Shown here one piece after another: positions 1-8,947 of a DNA stretch of 43,331 nucleotides. Source of the stretch: Halomonas sp. (GTDB lineage: Bacteria; Pseudomonadota; Gammaproteobacteria; Pseudomonadales; Halomonadaceae). The translations under genes and the position numbers were made by a program. The stretch lies in assembly GCF_020832045.1 (NCBI RefSeq), contig NZ_JAFIFK010000004.1, positions 1 through 43,331 of the forward strand. Reading direction: 5' to 3'. How positions within the stretch are numbered: position 1 is the stretch's first letter; each line of letters begins with the position of its first letter. The notes beneath the pieces were generated by a model. The model did no database searches and had not been told where the DNA came from. It saw nothing but the letters and a program-made list of their open reading frames with translations.

Positions 1-48
1 CCCCCCCGCCCCCCCCCCGGGGGGGCCCCCGCTGCGTTTGCCTCTCTC
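1..48. other. C/G homopolymer run and non-coding edge
   Basis: The first ~30 bases consist only of C and G in long homopolymer blocks (C runs, then a G run, then C again), followed by a short ordinary stretch up to the stop codon of the first gene. No gene or terminator can be read here. The composition differs abruptly from the rest of the window and looks like a contig-end artefact more than biology. Confidence 0.6.
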
Positions 49-2070
49 TCAAGCGCCGATGATGCCGCCGTCCTCACGGGTAATCACCAAGGTTGCGGAG
101 CGGGGAATGGAATTGCCGCCGTCCGGCCAGTGGCTGGCAAGCTCGCCCGCAGCAAACGCCTCGGCGCTGGTGGTGGCGCCGGGATGCTGCACGTTGACGA
201 ACATGGTGCGCTGATCCGGGGTGGTGATCACGCCGGTGATCTCCTGACCGACGGGGCCGGTCAGGAAGCGGCGGATCTCACCGGTCTCGGGGTTGGCAAC
301 CAGCATCTGATTGTTGCCGAACACTTCGTGGATGCCGGAGTTCATCACCGACTCACTGATATCGGTCTGGATCCACAGACGGCGATCCGGGTCGATCCAC
401 AGCCCGTCGGGACTGGAAAAGATTGCCTCCTGGCCCAGTGGCTCGCCGGCCAGATCGCGCCCGCTCTCGCCATCGCCTGCCATCACGAAGATATCCCATT
501 CGAAGCGCTCGGCGGCATGGGTGCCGTCTTCCTGCCAACGAATGATGTGGCCGAAGTGGTTCTCGGCGCGGGGGTTGGCGGCGTCGACCTGCTCTTCGCT
601 ACGGCGGGTGTTGTTGGTCAGGGTGAAGTAGACCTGGCCGGTGGCAGGGTCGACAGCGCCCCACTCCGGGCGGTCCATCTTGGTGGCCCCGGCGAAGTCG
701 GCGGCGCTGCGGGTATTGACCAGGATATCCGCCAGGTCGGCAAAGCCGTTCTCCGGCGTCAGGCCGTTCTCGCCTGGCGCCAGGGCGAGCCACTCGCCGC
801 TGCCGTCGTCGTTGAACCTGGCCACGTAGAGTGTGCCTTCGTCGAGCAGCGAGCCGTCGGCGCTTGAGGCCTGGTAGGGCCGGGCCGAGACGAACTTGTA
901 GATGTACTCGAAGCGGGCGTCGTCACCGGAATAGGCCACCACCGGCTGTCCCTCGACGGCCGGGGCGAAGATCACCCCCTCGTGGGCGAAGCGTCCCAGG
1001 TGGGTGCGCTTGACCGGCGTGCTCTCGGGATCGAAGGGGTCGAACTCCACCATGTAGCCGAAGGTGTGGGGCTCGTTGCGGTAATCGTCGCGGGCGGAAG
1101 CTCCGCGGGGGGTGGCATCGAAGCGTACGTACTCGTCGGCGCCGCCCGCTGCCTTGTGCCACTGATAGCGTCCTTCGCCACGCGTCTCGATGCCATAACG
1201 GGTCTGGCGGCGATCGATCTCGGTGTCTTCGTTGGCGAAGTAGCCGGCCCAGTTCTCCTCAGCGGCCAGGTAGGTGTTCCACGGGGTGACGCCGTGAGCG
1301 CAATTGTTCAAGGTGCCGCGCGTCATGCGACCATCGGGGCTGTACTTCGTCACCACGTGCTCGGTGCCCGCCACCGGCCCGGCTAGCTGCATCGGGGTCA
1401 GGCCGGTGATGCGCCGGTTATGGACGTCCTCCACCACCTGCCACTGGCCGTCGTCGGCTTGGCGTGTCCGCACCACCGACACGCCGTGGGCGTTGAGCTC
1501 CTTGAGTACCTGGTCGGCGTCACGGCTACCGTCGGCGTTCTGCGGGAAACCTTCAGACTCCAGGGATAGACCAGCCGCGGCGGCATGCAGGAAGCGCGGC
1601 TCGATGTATTCGTGGTTGAGCACCAGCAGCCCATCGCGGGAACTACCGTCGATAGGGAAGAAGTGCATGCCGTCGTGGTGGGCGCCGATCTGGTGAGCCT
1701 GGTCTTCTCCACCGGCGTCGAGCGAGAAGGCCGGCATGCTGCCGCTGATCGGCGTGCCCGTGGGAATGAAGACCTGAACGCGGTAGCCCTCCGGCACCAC
1801 CACGTTGTCACCAGTGCCGACCGGGATGGCCTTGAAGCCGAGGGTAGGTGTCGGGGCGTTGCCGCCGGCCGCCAGAGCACGACCGAAGGGTAGACTGGTG
1901 GCCATGGCGCCGGCGATGGCAACAGCCAGGCTGCTGCGCAGCAAGGTGCGTCGGCTCAGGCGTGCTTCAAGGATGTCGCCGAAATAGGCGTTGCCGGACG
2001 TGTTGCTGTTCGGCTCGTCGCCGGCGGCCAGAACGGGATCGACCTGGCCGGGCTGCTGTTGCTGGGACAT
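49..2070 (-). CDS. phoX: PhoX-family alkaline phosphatase (DUF839), Tat-exported
   Basis: A 673-residue protein of the PhoX/DUF839 family: periplasmic, Ca/Fe-dependent phosphomonoesterases that release phosphate from organic phosphates. The N-terminus is cytosolic and hydrophilic, then a twin-arginine motif (SRRTLL, near residue 40) precedes a hydrophobic stretch ending in ALA, so Tat export of a folded metalloenzyme is expected. Family blocks visible are LNHEY, NNCAHGVTPWNTYLAAEENW (its Cys is an Fe ligand in characterised PhoX) and ATKMDRPEWG. The ATG at 2070 is chosen over an upstream ATG because it has AGGAG seven to eight bases before it and because the upstream extension is basic and not PhoX-like. 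Transcribed away from the redox operon at 2300. A PHO-box-like sequence lies 82 bp upstream. Length fits the family. The substrate is not shown by the sequence. Confidence 0.9.
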   Translation of the reverse strand: MSQQQQPGQVDPVLAAGDEPNSNTSGNAYFGDILEARLSRRTLLRSSLAVAIAGAMATSLPFGRALAAGGNAPTPTLGFKAIPVGTGDNVVVPEGYRVQVFIPTGTPISGSMPAFSLDAGGEDQAHQIGAHHDGMHFFPIDGSSRDGLLVLNHEYIEPRFLHAAAAGLSLESEGFPQNADGSRDADQVLKELNAHGVSVVRTRQADDGQWQVVEDVHNRRITGLTPMQLAGPVAGTEHVVTKYSPDGRMTRGTLNNCAHGVTPWNTYLAAEENWAGYFANEDTEIDRRQTRYGIETRGEGRYQWHKAAGGADEYVRFDATPRGASARDDYRNEPHTFGYMVEFDPFDPESTPVKRTHLGRFAHEGVIFAPAVEGQPVVAYSGDDARFEYIYKFVSARPYQASSADGSLLDEGTLYVARFNDDGSGEWLALAPGENGLTPENGFADLADILVNTRSAADFAGATKMDRPEWGAVDPATGQVYFTLTNNTRRSEEQVDAANPRAENHFGHIIRWQEDGTHAAERFEWDIFVMAGDGESGRDLAGEPLGQEAIFSSPDGLWIDPDRRLWIQTDISESVMNSGIHEVFGNNQMLVANPETGEIRRFLTGPVGQEITGVITTPDQRTMFVNVQHPGATTSAEAFAAGELASHWPDGGNSIPRSATLVITREDGGIIGA

Positions 2071-2151
2071 GGTGTGTCTCTCCTGGGGGCATGCGGTATG
2101 GCGCTTGCCGAAGGCTAGTGGGTCTTCGCCCGAAGAGAGTGGCGATTGAGC

Positions 2152-2169
2152 GTTACAGCGGTATGACCG
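2152..2169 (-). promoter_or_regulatory. candidate PHO box upstream of phoX
   Basis: On the minus strand the sequence CGGTCAT-ACCG-CTGTAAC shows two 7-bp units with a 4-bp spacer. They match the PhoB consensus unit CTGTCAT at 6/7 and 5/7 positions. The site lies about 82 bp before the phoX start codon, a usual place for an activator site overlapping -35. The -10 downstream is weak. Regulation by phosphate starvation is inferred from this match plus the gene family. Confidence 0.5.
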
Positions 2170-2299
2170 GCTGGTGGCGCTTCGATGACGTAGAGAGGGA
2201 TAACTGACATGGGTCATCCAAGGGCTGACAAGCGCCCACTGGACTTGAAGGCGGATGCCATTAGGCGACACTGATATCACCACTTTGGCGGGAGAGACG

Positions 2300-3592
2300 A
2301 TGCAACGACTGCCGAAACCGGGTGACATTGCCCTGATCGCGGCACTGCTGCTGCCTTTGGCAGTGGCGCTGCCGCGTCTGGGTGGGCTCGGTGGACCGCC
2401 CGAGCTGTGGTTGACCTGGGTCGGCCGCGTAACGGGCATCCTGGCGCTGTCCATGATGCTACTGGCCGGGCTGATGAGCTGTCGGGTGCCGGGCTTCGAC
2501 AGACCTTTTGGCGGGCTGGCCCGGCTCTGGCGCCTGCATCATTGGCTTGGCTTCGCCGCTTTCATCCTGGTGATGGTTCATGTGCTGGCTCTGGGGTTGG
2601 CGTCGGTCCCGGCATCCCTGGCCGCGGCGGTGGCCACGCTGTTCCCGTCGCCTGTACAGGGCGCAATATGGCTCGGGTGGCTGGCTTGGCTCGCGATGGT
2701 GGTGTTTCTGGCGCCGACCTTCGGCTTCTTCGGCAAGCCCTATTATCAGCGCTGGAAGCGCCTGCATCTGGTCTCGGCGGCGGCGTTGCTGCTGGGCCTG
2801 TGGCATGCACTGCTGCTGGCCGGCGAGACCTGGCCGTGGTGGTTGCTCGGCATTGCCGGGCTGGGTGCCATTGCCTGGCGCAAGGGCATGGCGCCGCAGC
2901 GGCGCCATGCCTACCGCATCGAGCAGGTGGCGCCTCTTGCTCGGGGCGTGGTGGAACTGGTGCTGCGCCCCGAAGGGAGTGGCATTCGCCATGAGGCCGG
3001 ACAATTCGTCTACCTGTCACCGCTGGACGAGACCCTGAGCGCCGGCCGCGGCGAGGAGCATCCCTACACCATCGCATCGAGTCCAAGCGATATGCAGTTG
3101 CGAATCGGCATCAAGGAGCTGGGTGATGCCAGTCGCGCCCTGCAGTCGGTGACGCCAGGAACTCGGGTGCTCATAGAGGGGCCGTACGGGGAGTTCTTCG
3201 GGCGCCGCTTCCCCAAGCGCGATATGCTTTGGCTGGGCGGCGGCATCGGCATCACGCCCTTTGTCGGCGGTGCCCGTGACCTGGCCGCAGGCGGGGGCAT
3301 TGCAGGACATGCCCACCTGTTCTACCTCGCCAACGGGCCGGATCGTGCCTACTATCAGAAGGAGCTTGAGGGCATTGCCGAAGCTCACCAGTCCTTCAGC
3401 TTCACCCAGCATTACTCCAGGGAGCGAGGGCGGCTGGACGAAGCGTTCCTGCGCCACCACTGCCCCGACTACGCGGAGCGAGAGATCTATATCTGCGGCC
3501 CTCCGGGAATGAACCAGCACTTGCTGCGACTGCTGGCCGACCAGGGCATACCTGCCGCACGGATCCATAGCGAGGTCTTCGATTTCCTATGA
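2300..3592 (+). CDS. ferric reductase-like flavocytochrome, FAD/NAD(P)H-binding
   Basis: A 430-residue membrane flavocytochrome of the ferric reductase/NOX type. Residues 1-195 hold about six hydrophobic helices with histidines suited to heme (H80/H81, H94, H156, H169). Residues ~200-300 form the FAD domain with HPYTIASSP at 254-262, and residues ~305-430 the NAD(P) domain with GGGIGITP at 313-320 and CGPPGM at 399-404. It should carry electrons from cytosolic NAD(P)H through FAD and heme across the inner membrane. The ATG at 2300 is chosen over 2255 because GGGAGAG lies just upstream and the protein then starts close to the first helix. Its stop overlaps the next start by 4 bp (ATGA), so the b5/FMN protein at 3589 is a likely electron acceptor. 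Physiological acceptor unknown: iron, quinone or a periplasmic flavoprotein are possible. Confidence 0.85.
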   Translation: MQRLPKPGDIALIAALLLPLAVALPRLGGLGGPPELWLTWVGRVTGILALSMMLLAGLMSCRVPGFDRPFGGLARLWRLHHWLGFAAFILVMVHVLALGLASVPASLAAAVATLFPSPVQGAIWLGWLAWLAMVVFLAPTFGFFGKPYYQRWKRLHLVSAAALLLGLWHALLLAGETWPWWLLGIAGLGAIAWRKGMAPQRRHAYRIEQVAPLARGVVELVLRPEGSGIRHEAGQFVYLSPLDETLSAGRGEEHPYTIASSPSDMQLRIGIKELGDASRALQSVTPGTRVLIEGPYGEFFGRRFPKRDMLWLGGGIGITPFVGGARDLAAGGGIAGHAHLFYLANGPDRAYYQKELEGIAEAHQSFSFTQHYSRERGRLDEAFLRHHCPDYAEREIYICGPPGMNQHLLRLLADQGIPAARIHSEVFDFL

Positions 3593-4419
3593 ACAAGGTC
3601 GCCTACACCGCTTTCATCGCCTTCCTTGCGAGTATTCTTACCCTGCTCTCGGCCCATGTGTTGTCCCAGCCGGGAGAGGAGCGCTCCCACGACGATCTAG
3701 ATCCGATCACACTTGATGAGCTGGCCGAGCACGGCTCCGCCGAGAGCTGCTGGAAGGCCATTCATGGCCGAGTCTACGACATCACCGATTACGTGCCCAA
3801 TCATCCCACCGAGGAAGAGGTCCTGCTCGAATGGTGTGGTCGGGAGTCCACCGAGGGCTGGGACAACAAGCGGCCCGGTGTGGCCCACAGCCCAAGGGCC
3901 GAAGCGATGCTCGAGCGCTACCTGATCGGTCGACTGGTCGATGACTCGGGCGAGCCGGTCGAGCCCGAGCCAGGTGAACCCGCCGCTGCCATGCCGGAAA
4001 GTCAGGCCAAGCAAGCGACGTCGCCGGCCCAGGACGAGCGTCTGGCTCGTGCCTTGCTAGGCTTGCCACTGGATGGCCACTATCGTGGCGTCTTCACCGA
4101 CCGTGGCAGCATTCAGGTCAACATCACGTTCGACCTGCGTGATGGCCACATCGAATCGCTGTCGTATCGCCACCTGGCCTACCGTGGCGTTGACTACCTG
4201 GCCCTGGAAGAGGGCGATGAACTCTATCCAGTCATGCTGCAACACCGGCAGATAATCGAGCGCCTGGAAGGAGCGCCCATCACTCGGATATTTGCCCTCT
4301 ACGAGCCTGAGTCGATGGTGGATGACATCGATGGTTATAGCGGGGCGACCCTACGCGGTGCCAAGGTCATATCGGCCATTCGAGATGCCCTGAATCGTGG
4401 TGTCTATGCCTGGCCATAG
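3589..4419 (+). CDS. cytochrome b5-like / FMN-binding domain fusion, exported
   Basis: A 276-residue two-domain redox protein. Residues 1-26 are a signal peptide or anchor. Residues ~38-118 are a cytochrome b5-like heme domain with likely axial ligands H72 (in NHPTEEE) and H100 (in GVAHSP). A Pro/Glu/Ala-rich linker (121-150) leads to an FMN-binding domain (~158-275) of the NqrC/RnfG type. That domain ends in DGYSGAT (248-254), matching the ApbE flavin-transferase recognition motif Dxx(S/T)GAT, so FMN is probably bound covalently to T254. Translationally coupled to the flavocytochrome at 2300, which would supply electrons from the cytosol. No apbE is present in the window. Function is inferred as a periplasmic relay; the end acceptor is unknown. 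Confidence 0.8.
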   Translation: MNKVAYTAFIAFLASILTLLSAHVLSQPGEERSHDDLDPITLDELAEHGSAESCWKAIHGRVYDITDYVPNHPTEEEVLLEWCGRESTEGWDNKRPGVAHSPRAEAMLERYLIGRLVDDSGEPVEPEPGEPAAAMPESQAKQATSPAQDERLARALLGLPLDGHYRGVFTDRGSIQVNITFDLRDGHIESLSYRHLAYRGVDYLALEEGDELYPVMLQHRQIIERLEGAPITRIFALYEPESMVDDIDGYSGATLRGAKVISAIRDALNRGVYAWP

Positions 4420-4553
4420 GTAGGCGGTTTAAGGGCTCCGTTAGCGCTTTGACAGTGACGGTGGTGGCTTGCGTTGAGGGAGTTATCTCGCCAAACATGG
4501 CCGCTTCGAGTCATCATTGAGACGTCAGCTCCACTAGCCACCCGGACCCCTGC

Positions 4554-6905
4554 ATGCCTCTCCCGCTTCAGGATGAGCAACGCGAACAAGATCCCTCGCC
4601 GTTAACGGACGTGTCCCACCGCCGTCAATTGGCTCACGAGCAGGTGCACCTTCTCTATGAACGGCTGTGGCAGCCGGTGCTGTCGAGCGTGCTGGCGGCG
4701 TGTCTGCTGGTGGCTGCCATGTGGCCGATCATGCCGAGGCCATTGCTGACAGGTTGGCTTGCGTCGCTGGCGTTGGTGTCGGGGGCGCGCCTGTGGCTAG
4801 CCTGGTTCTACCACCGCCAGCCAGCGCAGCAGCGTCATCGGCGTCGTTGGCTGTTTCGCTTCGCCTGGGGAGCAGGCACTGCCGGAGCGATCTGGGGTGT
4901 GGCGGGGCTGACCATGTTCACCACTGAGCATCAGGGACAGCTGACCGCACTGGCGATCGTGCTGACCGGTATCGCGGCAGGGGGGGTGACTACGCTCTCT
5001 TCCGTCGCATGGATGGCGCCGCTATTCGTGCTGCCTGCCATGCTGCCGCTGCTGGGACAGCTACTGCTCCAGGGAACGGCGAACTCTTGGCTACTGGCCG
5101 CCATGGTCGTTCTTTTCCTGGGGCTGGTGCTGGTGACCAGCCGGCGTTTGCATCGCAACATCACCGACAACATTGCCCTGCGCTTGATCGTCTCTTCCCG
5201 CGAACAGCAGCTGCGCGTCAGTGAAGCGCGTTATCGCGCCATCTTTCGCCATACGCCACTTGGCGTGATGCACTTCGACCGCGAGGGGCGAGTGGTCGAC
5301 TGCAATGACATGTGTCTCGATATCCTCGGCACCAGCCGTCAGCGGCTGTTGGGCATGAACCTGCTGACCCAGTTGAACGATGAGCGCGTGACGAAAGCGA
5401 TACGTGACGCCTTGGAAAGCGGTACCGGCTATTTCGAAGGTACCTATCGTACCGTGGTGAGCGGCAAACAGACGCCGCTGCGTGCTTTCTACAATGCCCT
5501 GCGCAATGAGTCGGGTGAGGTGGTAGGCGGGGTGGCGATCATAGAGGACTTCACCGAACGCAAGCTGGCGGAGGAGACCATTCACCGGCAGGCCTACTTC
5601 GACCCACTGACGGAACTGCCCAATCGACGCCTGCTGATCGAGACGCTGGCCACCACCATCCGTGACAGGCGTGACGACGGTCGCGTCGGGCTGTTGCTGT
5701 TCCTCGATCTGGATCGCTTCAAGATCATCAACGATACCCTGGGCCATGCAGTGGGCGACGAGCTGCTGCGTCAGGTCAGCAAGCGGCTGCTATTGAGCCT
5801 GGACAGGGACGGGATGGCGGCGCGGCTCAGCGGCGATGAATTCGTCGTGCTGATGCCCGCTCTGAGCACCGATCGCGAGCTGGAGCTCAAGCGGGCCGAA
5901 CACCGCGCCGAGCGGCTGCTGACCACCCTGCGTCGGGCCTATGACCTGGGAGGACAGCGAATCAGCGTGACGCCCAGCATCGGCTACACCCTTTTTCCCC
6001 TGGGCGACGAGGACGTCGGCGATGTGCTGCGTCACGCCGACACCGCCATGTACCAGGCCAAGCTCAAGGGGCGTGCTCAGATCTGCGGCTATGAGCCCTC
6101 GATGCAGACTCAGCTCAGCCTGCGACTCGAAATGGAGCAGGCGCTGCGACGCGCCTTGGCGGAAGATCAATTGAGCATCGCCATTCAACCTCAGCTCGAC
6201 GAGCACGAACGCGTCATCGGCGGCGAGGCGCTGATGCGTTGGCAGCACCCTCGGCACGGCTGGGTTTCCCCCGAGGTTTTCATTGCCATTGCCGAAGAGA
6301 GCGACCTGATCGTCGAGCTGGAAACGTGGATGCTGGACCGCTGCTGCGGGCTGCTGGCCCGCTTGCCGGAGGCGGAACTACCGCGGCTGTCGGTCAACAT
6401 CAGCGTGCGTCATTTCACCCAGCCCGGCTTCGTCGAGGGTCTCACCTGGGTGACCGCTACCCATGGCATCGATTCGGCGCGGCTCGTGGTGGAGCTGACC
6501 GAAAGCATAATGATAGACGGGCTGGAGGATGCCGTTGAACGCATGCAGGCGCTGAAGCGGCTGGGGGTCAAATTGGCGCTGGACGATTTTGGTACCGGCT
6601 TTTCGTCCCTTTCCTACCTCAAGTCGCTGCCGCTGGATGAACTCAAGATCGACCGCAGCTTCGTCAGCAATCTCGATACCGATGGCAACGACGCCGCCAT
6701 CGTGGAGACGGTGCTGGCCATGGCCCAGCACCTGGGCATCGACGTGGTAGCGGAAGGTGTGGAAAACCGGGCCCAGCAGGAATACCTGCTGGCACGCGGT
6801 TGCCGTCTCTTTCAGGGCTATCATTTCTATCGGCCCATGAGCGTCGGGGCATTCGAAGCGTTGCTGAGCGGCAGTGAAGTCGAGGCCGGCGAGAGCCAGA
6901 CCTGA
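4554..6905 (+). CDS. membrane PAS-GGDEF-EAL cyclic-di-GMP enzyme
   Basis: A 783-residue c-di-GMP signalling protein. Residues ~35-205 carry five or six hydrophobic helices forming an uncharacterised membrane sensor; a PAS domain follows at ~222-342. The GGDEF domain (~345-515) has SGDEF at 426-430 in place of GGDEF, a variant seen in active cyclases. No RxxD inhibitory site is visible just before it. The EAL domain (~525-775) has EAL at 558-560, a NISVRHF block, ELTES, DDFGTGFSSL, LKIDRSF and AEGVE, so the phosphodiesterase ligands look complete. Whether it makes or degrades c-di-GMP overall cannot be told from sequence. No convincing ribosome site precedes the ATG, but no better start exists before the membrane part. 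It ends one base from the convergent TraX-like gene. Confidence 0.88.
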   Translation: MPLPLQDEQREQDPSPLTDVSHRRQLAHEQVHLLYERLWQPVLSSVLAACLLVAAMWPIMPRPLLTGWLASLALVSGARLWLAWFYHRQPAQQRHRRRWLFRFAWGAGTAGAIWGVAGLTMFTTEHQGQLTALAIVLTGIAAGGVTTLSSVAWMAPLFVLPAMLPLLGQLLLQGTANSWLLAAMVVLFLGLVLVTSRRLHRNITDNIALRLIVSSREQQLRVSEARYRAIFRHTPLGVMHFDREGRVVDCNDMCLDILGTSRQRLLGMNLLTQLNDERVTKAIRDALESGTGYFEGTYRTVVSGKQTPLRAFYNALRNESGEVVGGVAIIEDFTERKLAEETIHRQAYFDPLTELPNRRLLIETLATTIRDRRDDGRVGLLLFLDLDRFKIINDTLGHAVGDELLRQVSKRLLLSLDRDGMAARLSGDEFVVLMPALSTDRELELKRAEHRAERLLTTLRRAYDLGGQRISVTPSIGYTLFPLGDEDVGDVLRHADTAMYQAKLKGRAQICGYEPSMQTQLSLRLEMEQALRRALAEDQLSIAIQPQLDEHERVIGGEALMRWQHPRHGWVSPEVFIAIAEESDLIVELETWMLDRCCGLLARLPEAELPRLSVNISVRHFTQPGFVEGLTWVTATHGIDSARLVVELTESIMIDGLEDAVERMQALKRLGVKLALDDFGTGFSSLSYLKSLPLDELKIDRSFVSNLDTDGNDAAIVETVLAMAQHLGIDVVAEGVENRAQQEYLLARGCRLFQGYHFYRPMSVGAFEALLSGSEVEAGESQT

Positions 6906-6906
6906 T

Positions 6907-7710
6907 TCAGCCGATTCCGCCGCTGGCCCAGAGCCATAGTGCGATCAGTGCGAAGTGGCCCGGGTACCAGGTCAGCCACAGCCGGCGGTGCATGGCGATG
7001 GGAACGACGGGCGCCAGCCGGTGGGCGCCGGCCGCCAGCCATAGCACGGCGAGGCAGGTGGCGACGGTAAACGACTTGGCCATGTCGGAGCTGTTCATCA
7101 ACCCCGCCACGATAAGTACCGGAGCCGCCAGGGCTACCGCCTGCAGGCGTTCGATCAGGCTGTCGCCGGCGCCGTGCAGGTGATGCATGGCAAGCATGAA
7201 CAGCGGTACCAGCAGCAGGCCGCGGTGGCCATACTCGACCCAGCCGCCGAGCAGATACCAGATCGCCAGTGTGGCAGCCACCGCTGCCGCCAGCCAGGCG
7301 CTGCCCAGCCCGCCGCTGCGGTGGCGTTCGAGCAACTGGCGCAGCCAGGCTCCCCAGGCCAACCCCAGCGCCAGGGTGAAGCAGACATTGAGCATGAATG
7401 CGTCGGTGGCCCGGGGCATCAGCATGTAGGGGAGCTGCGCGGCGATGCCGATGACTAGGATGCGCCTTGCGTAGCGCAGCGGGTCGCGGGTATTGAACAG
7501 ACCATGCCAGGCGACCATGGCGGCGAATAGAGGAAAGGCGATACGGCCCAGCGACGAGCCGGCCCAGCCGAGCTCCCACGCACTGGGGAGCACATAGCGG
7601 GTCAGGTGGTCGATGGTCATGGTGGCCAGCGCCAGCCACTGGCCCCAGCCCGTCCAGGTGGACAGGGGACGTTCCGGCGCCTCGCGGCTGGCGGTCTGTA
7701 CGGTCATCAT
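6907..7710 (-). CDS. TraX-family integral membrane protein
   Basis: A 267-residue membrane protein with about eight hydrophobic helices. The opening block (WLALATMTIDHLTRYVLP) and the GRIAFPLFAAMVAWHG segment are characteristic of the TraX family. The founding member is the F-plasmid protein that acetylates pilin, but chromosomal homologues are common outside conjugation operons and their substrates are unknown. No other conjugation gene is present here. The start has two consecutive ATG codons at 7710 and 7707 behind AAGGAGG; the second has the better spacing. A longer upstream reading frame has no membrane-protein character and no ribosome site. Divergent from the LysR gene at 7814 and convergent with the c-di-GMP gene. 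Confidence 0.8.
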   Translation of the reverse strand: MMTVQTASREAPERPLSTWTGWGQWLALATMTIDHLTRYVLPSAWELGWAGSSLGRIAFPLFAAMVAWHGLFNTRDPLRYARRILVIGIAAQLPYMLMPRATDAFMLNVCFTLALGLAWGAWLRQLLERHRSGGLGSAWLAAAVAATLAIWYLLGGWVEYGHRGLLLVPLFMLAMHHLHGAGDSLIERLQAVALAAPVLIVAGLMNSSDMAKSFTVATCLAVLWLAAGAHRLAPVVPIAMHRRLWLTWYPGHFALIALWLWASGGIG

Positions 7711-7813
7711 GACCTCCTTGTCTGACAAAATTTCAATTATAACAGTGCCTTTGTGACCGGAGCGTGCCAGGCGAGTTCCGCCGGACCCGGGGCAGGGCAG
7801 GAGAATCACGGCA

Positions 7814-8773
7814 ATGCGCAGCGGCTTCGGTTTCGATCTTCGCAGTATGGAGATCTTCGTCGAGACCCTTGAGCAGGGCAGCCAGAGTGCGGCGGCCAGG
7901 CGGTTGGGGCTCAAGCAATCATCGGTGTCACAAAGCCTGGCGAACCTTGAGGAGAGCATGGGGGTGTCGCTGTTCAAGCGCCACTCCCGCCCCCTCGAGC
8001 CCACCAGCGCAGGGCGTTTTTTCTACGACCGTGCCAGGCGACTTCTCGACGATGCGCGCAACACTCGTCGCGAACTGGTCAGCGGCGGCTTCGGTCAGCT
8101 CCATCAGGTGCGGCTGGCACTGGTCGACTCGCTGGCAACGGCTGTCGGCCAGCCGCTGATCGAACTCATTCGACGCTACACCCGCGACTATACCTTGACC
8201 ACTGGGTTGTCGCACATGCACGGCCACTCTCTGCTCACACGGCATGTGGATATCATTATTTCCGATGACCGGCTGGAAAACTACGATGGCCTGGAGCGCC
8301 ACGCCCTCCTTCGCGAACCCTTCGTGCTGGTGGTGCCGCTCTCCTGGAACGGACCGCTGGACAACCTGCGCTGGCTGGCGCGACACCTGGATTTCGTGCG
8401 CTACACGCCTCAGTCGCTGATCGGTCAGGCCATCGAGCGCCACCTGCGATTGAACCAGCTCGAGCTGCCGGCTCGGCTGCATCTCGACAATACCTTCGCC
8501 GTGCTGCGCCTGGTCAGTGCCGGTGCCGGCTGGACCGTCACCACGCCGCTGTGCCTGTATCAGGCCGGCCTGGACAGCCTGCAGGTTGCCGTCGCGCCTC
8601 TGCCGCTGGCACCGCTGACCCGAGAGCTTACCCTGGTCGCCCGTCGCGATGAGCTGGGCGAACTTCCCGCACTGCTGGCCCGCGACAGTCGACGCCTGTT
8701 GGAACAGCGCTTTCGTACCCAACTGGAGCTTGAGCTGCCCTGGCTCTCAGGTGAGGTCGTCACGCGCTTCTGA
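7814..8773 (+). CDS. LysR-family transcriptional regulator
   Basis: A 319-residue LysR-type regulator. The N-terminal winged helix-turn-helix is at residues ~11-70 (MEIFVETLEQGSQSAAARRL, then SSVSQSLANLEESMG), and the effector-binding domain follows. AGGAG lies about 10 bases before the ATG at 7814. It diverges from the TraX-like gene and sits 174 bp upstream of the TRAP transporter operon on the same strand, so either could be its target. The target and effector are not shown by the sequence; control of the TRAP/gamma-glutamylation cluster is a guess from position. Confidence 0.87.
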   Translation: MRSGFGFDLRSMEIFVETLEQGSQSAAARRLGLKQSSVSQSLANLEESMGVSLFKRHSRPLEPTSAGRFFYDRARRLLDDARNTRRELVSGGFGQLHQVRLALVDSLATAVGQPLIELIRRYTRDYTLTTGLSHMHGHSLLTRHVDIIISDDRLENYDGLERHALLREPFVLVVPLSWNGPLDNLRWLARHLDFVRYTPQSLIGQAIERHLRLNQLELPARLHLDNTFAVLRLVSAGAGWTVTTPLCLYQAGLDSLQVAVAPLPLAPLTRELTLVARRDELGELPALLARDSRRLLEQRFRTQLELELPWLSGEVVTRF

Positions 8774-8947
8774 TCCGGTGCTCGCCGTCGAATTACGGTG
8801 CATGGCCGGCCACGATGCACGTTGCAAGGGCACTATCGATTTCATCGATATACCAGCTGTTGCCGTTTCCGATGCTCGTTGCGCGTTGATGGATTTCGTT
8901 CGAAGACTTGAGCGGAACAATGCGAAGCCATAGGTCGGTGCCGGACG

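Noticed and set aside
130..867. A 245-codon plus-strand frame opposite phoX
   Set aside because: Antisense to a gene with clear PhoX motifs; no recognisable domain.
2204..2230. Plus-strand CTGACAT/CTGACA pair as a PHO box for the ferric reductase-like operon
   Set aside because: The two units are 21 bp apart with a poor middle unit, which does not fit the 11-bp period; the minus-strand site at 2152 is much better.
6907..7710. TraX-like gene as evidence for a conjugative element
   Set aside because: No other tra gene, relaxase, integrase or att-like repeat lies nearby; chromosomal TraX-like genes are common.
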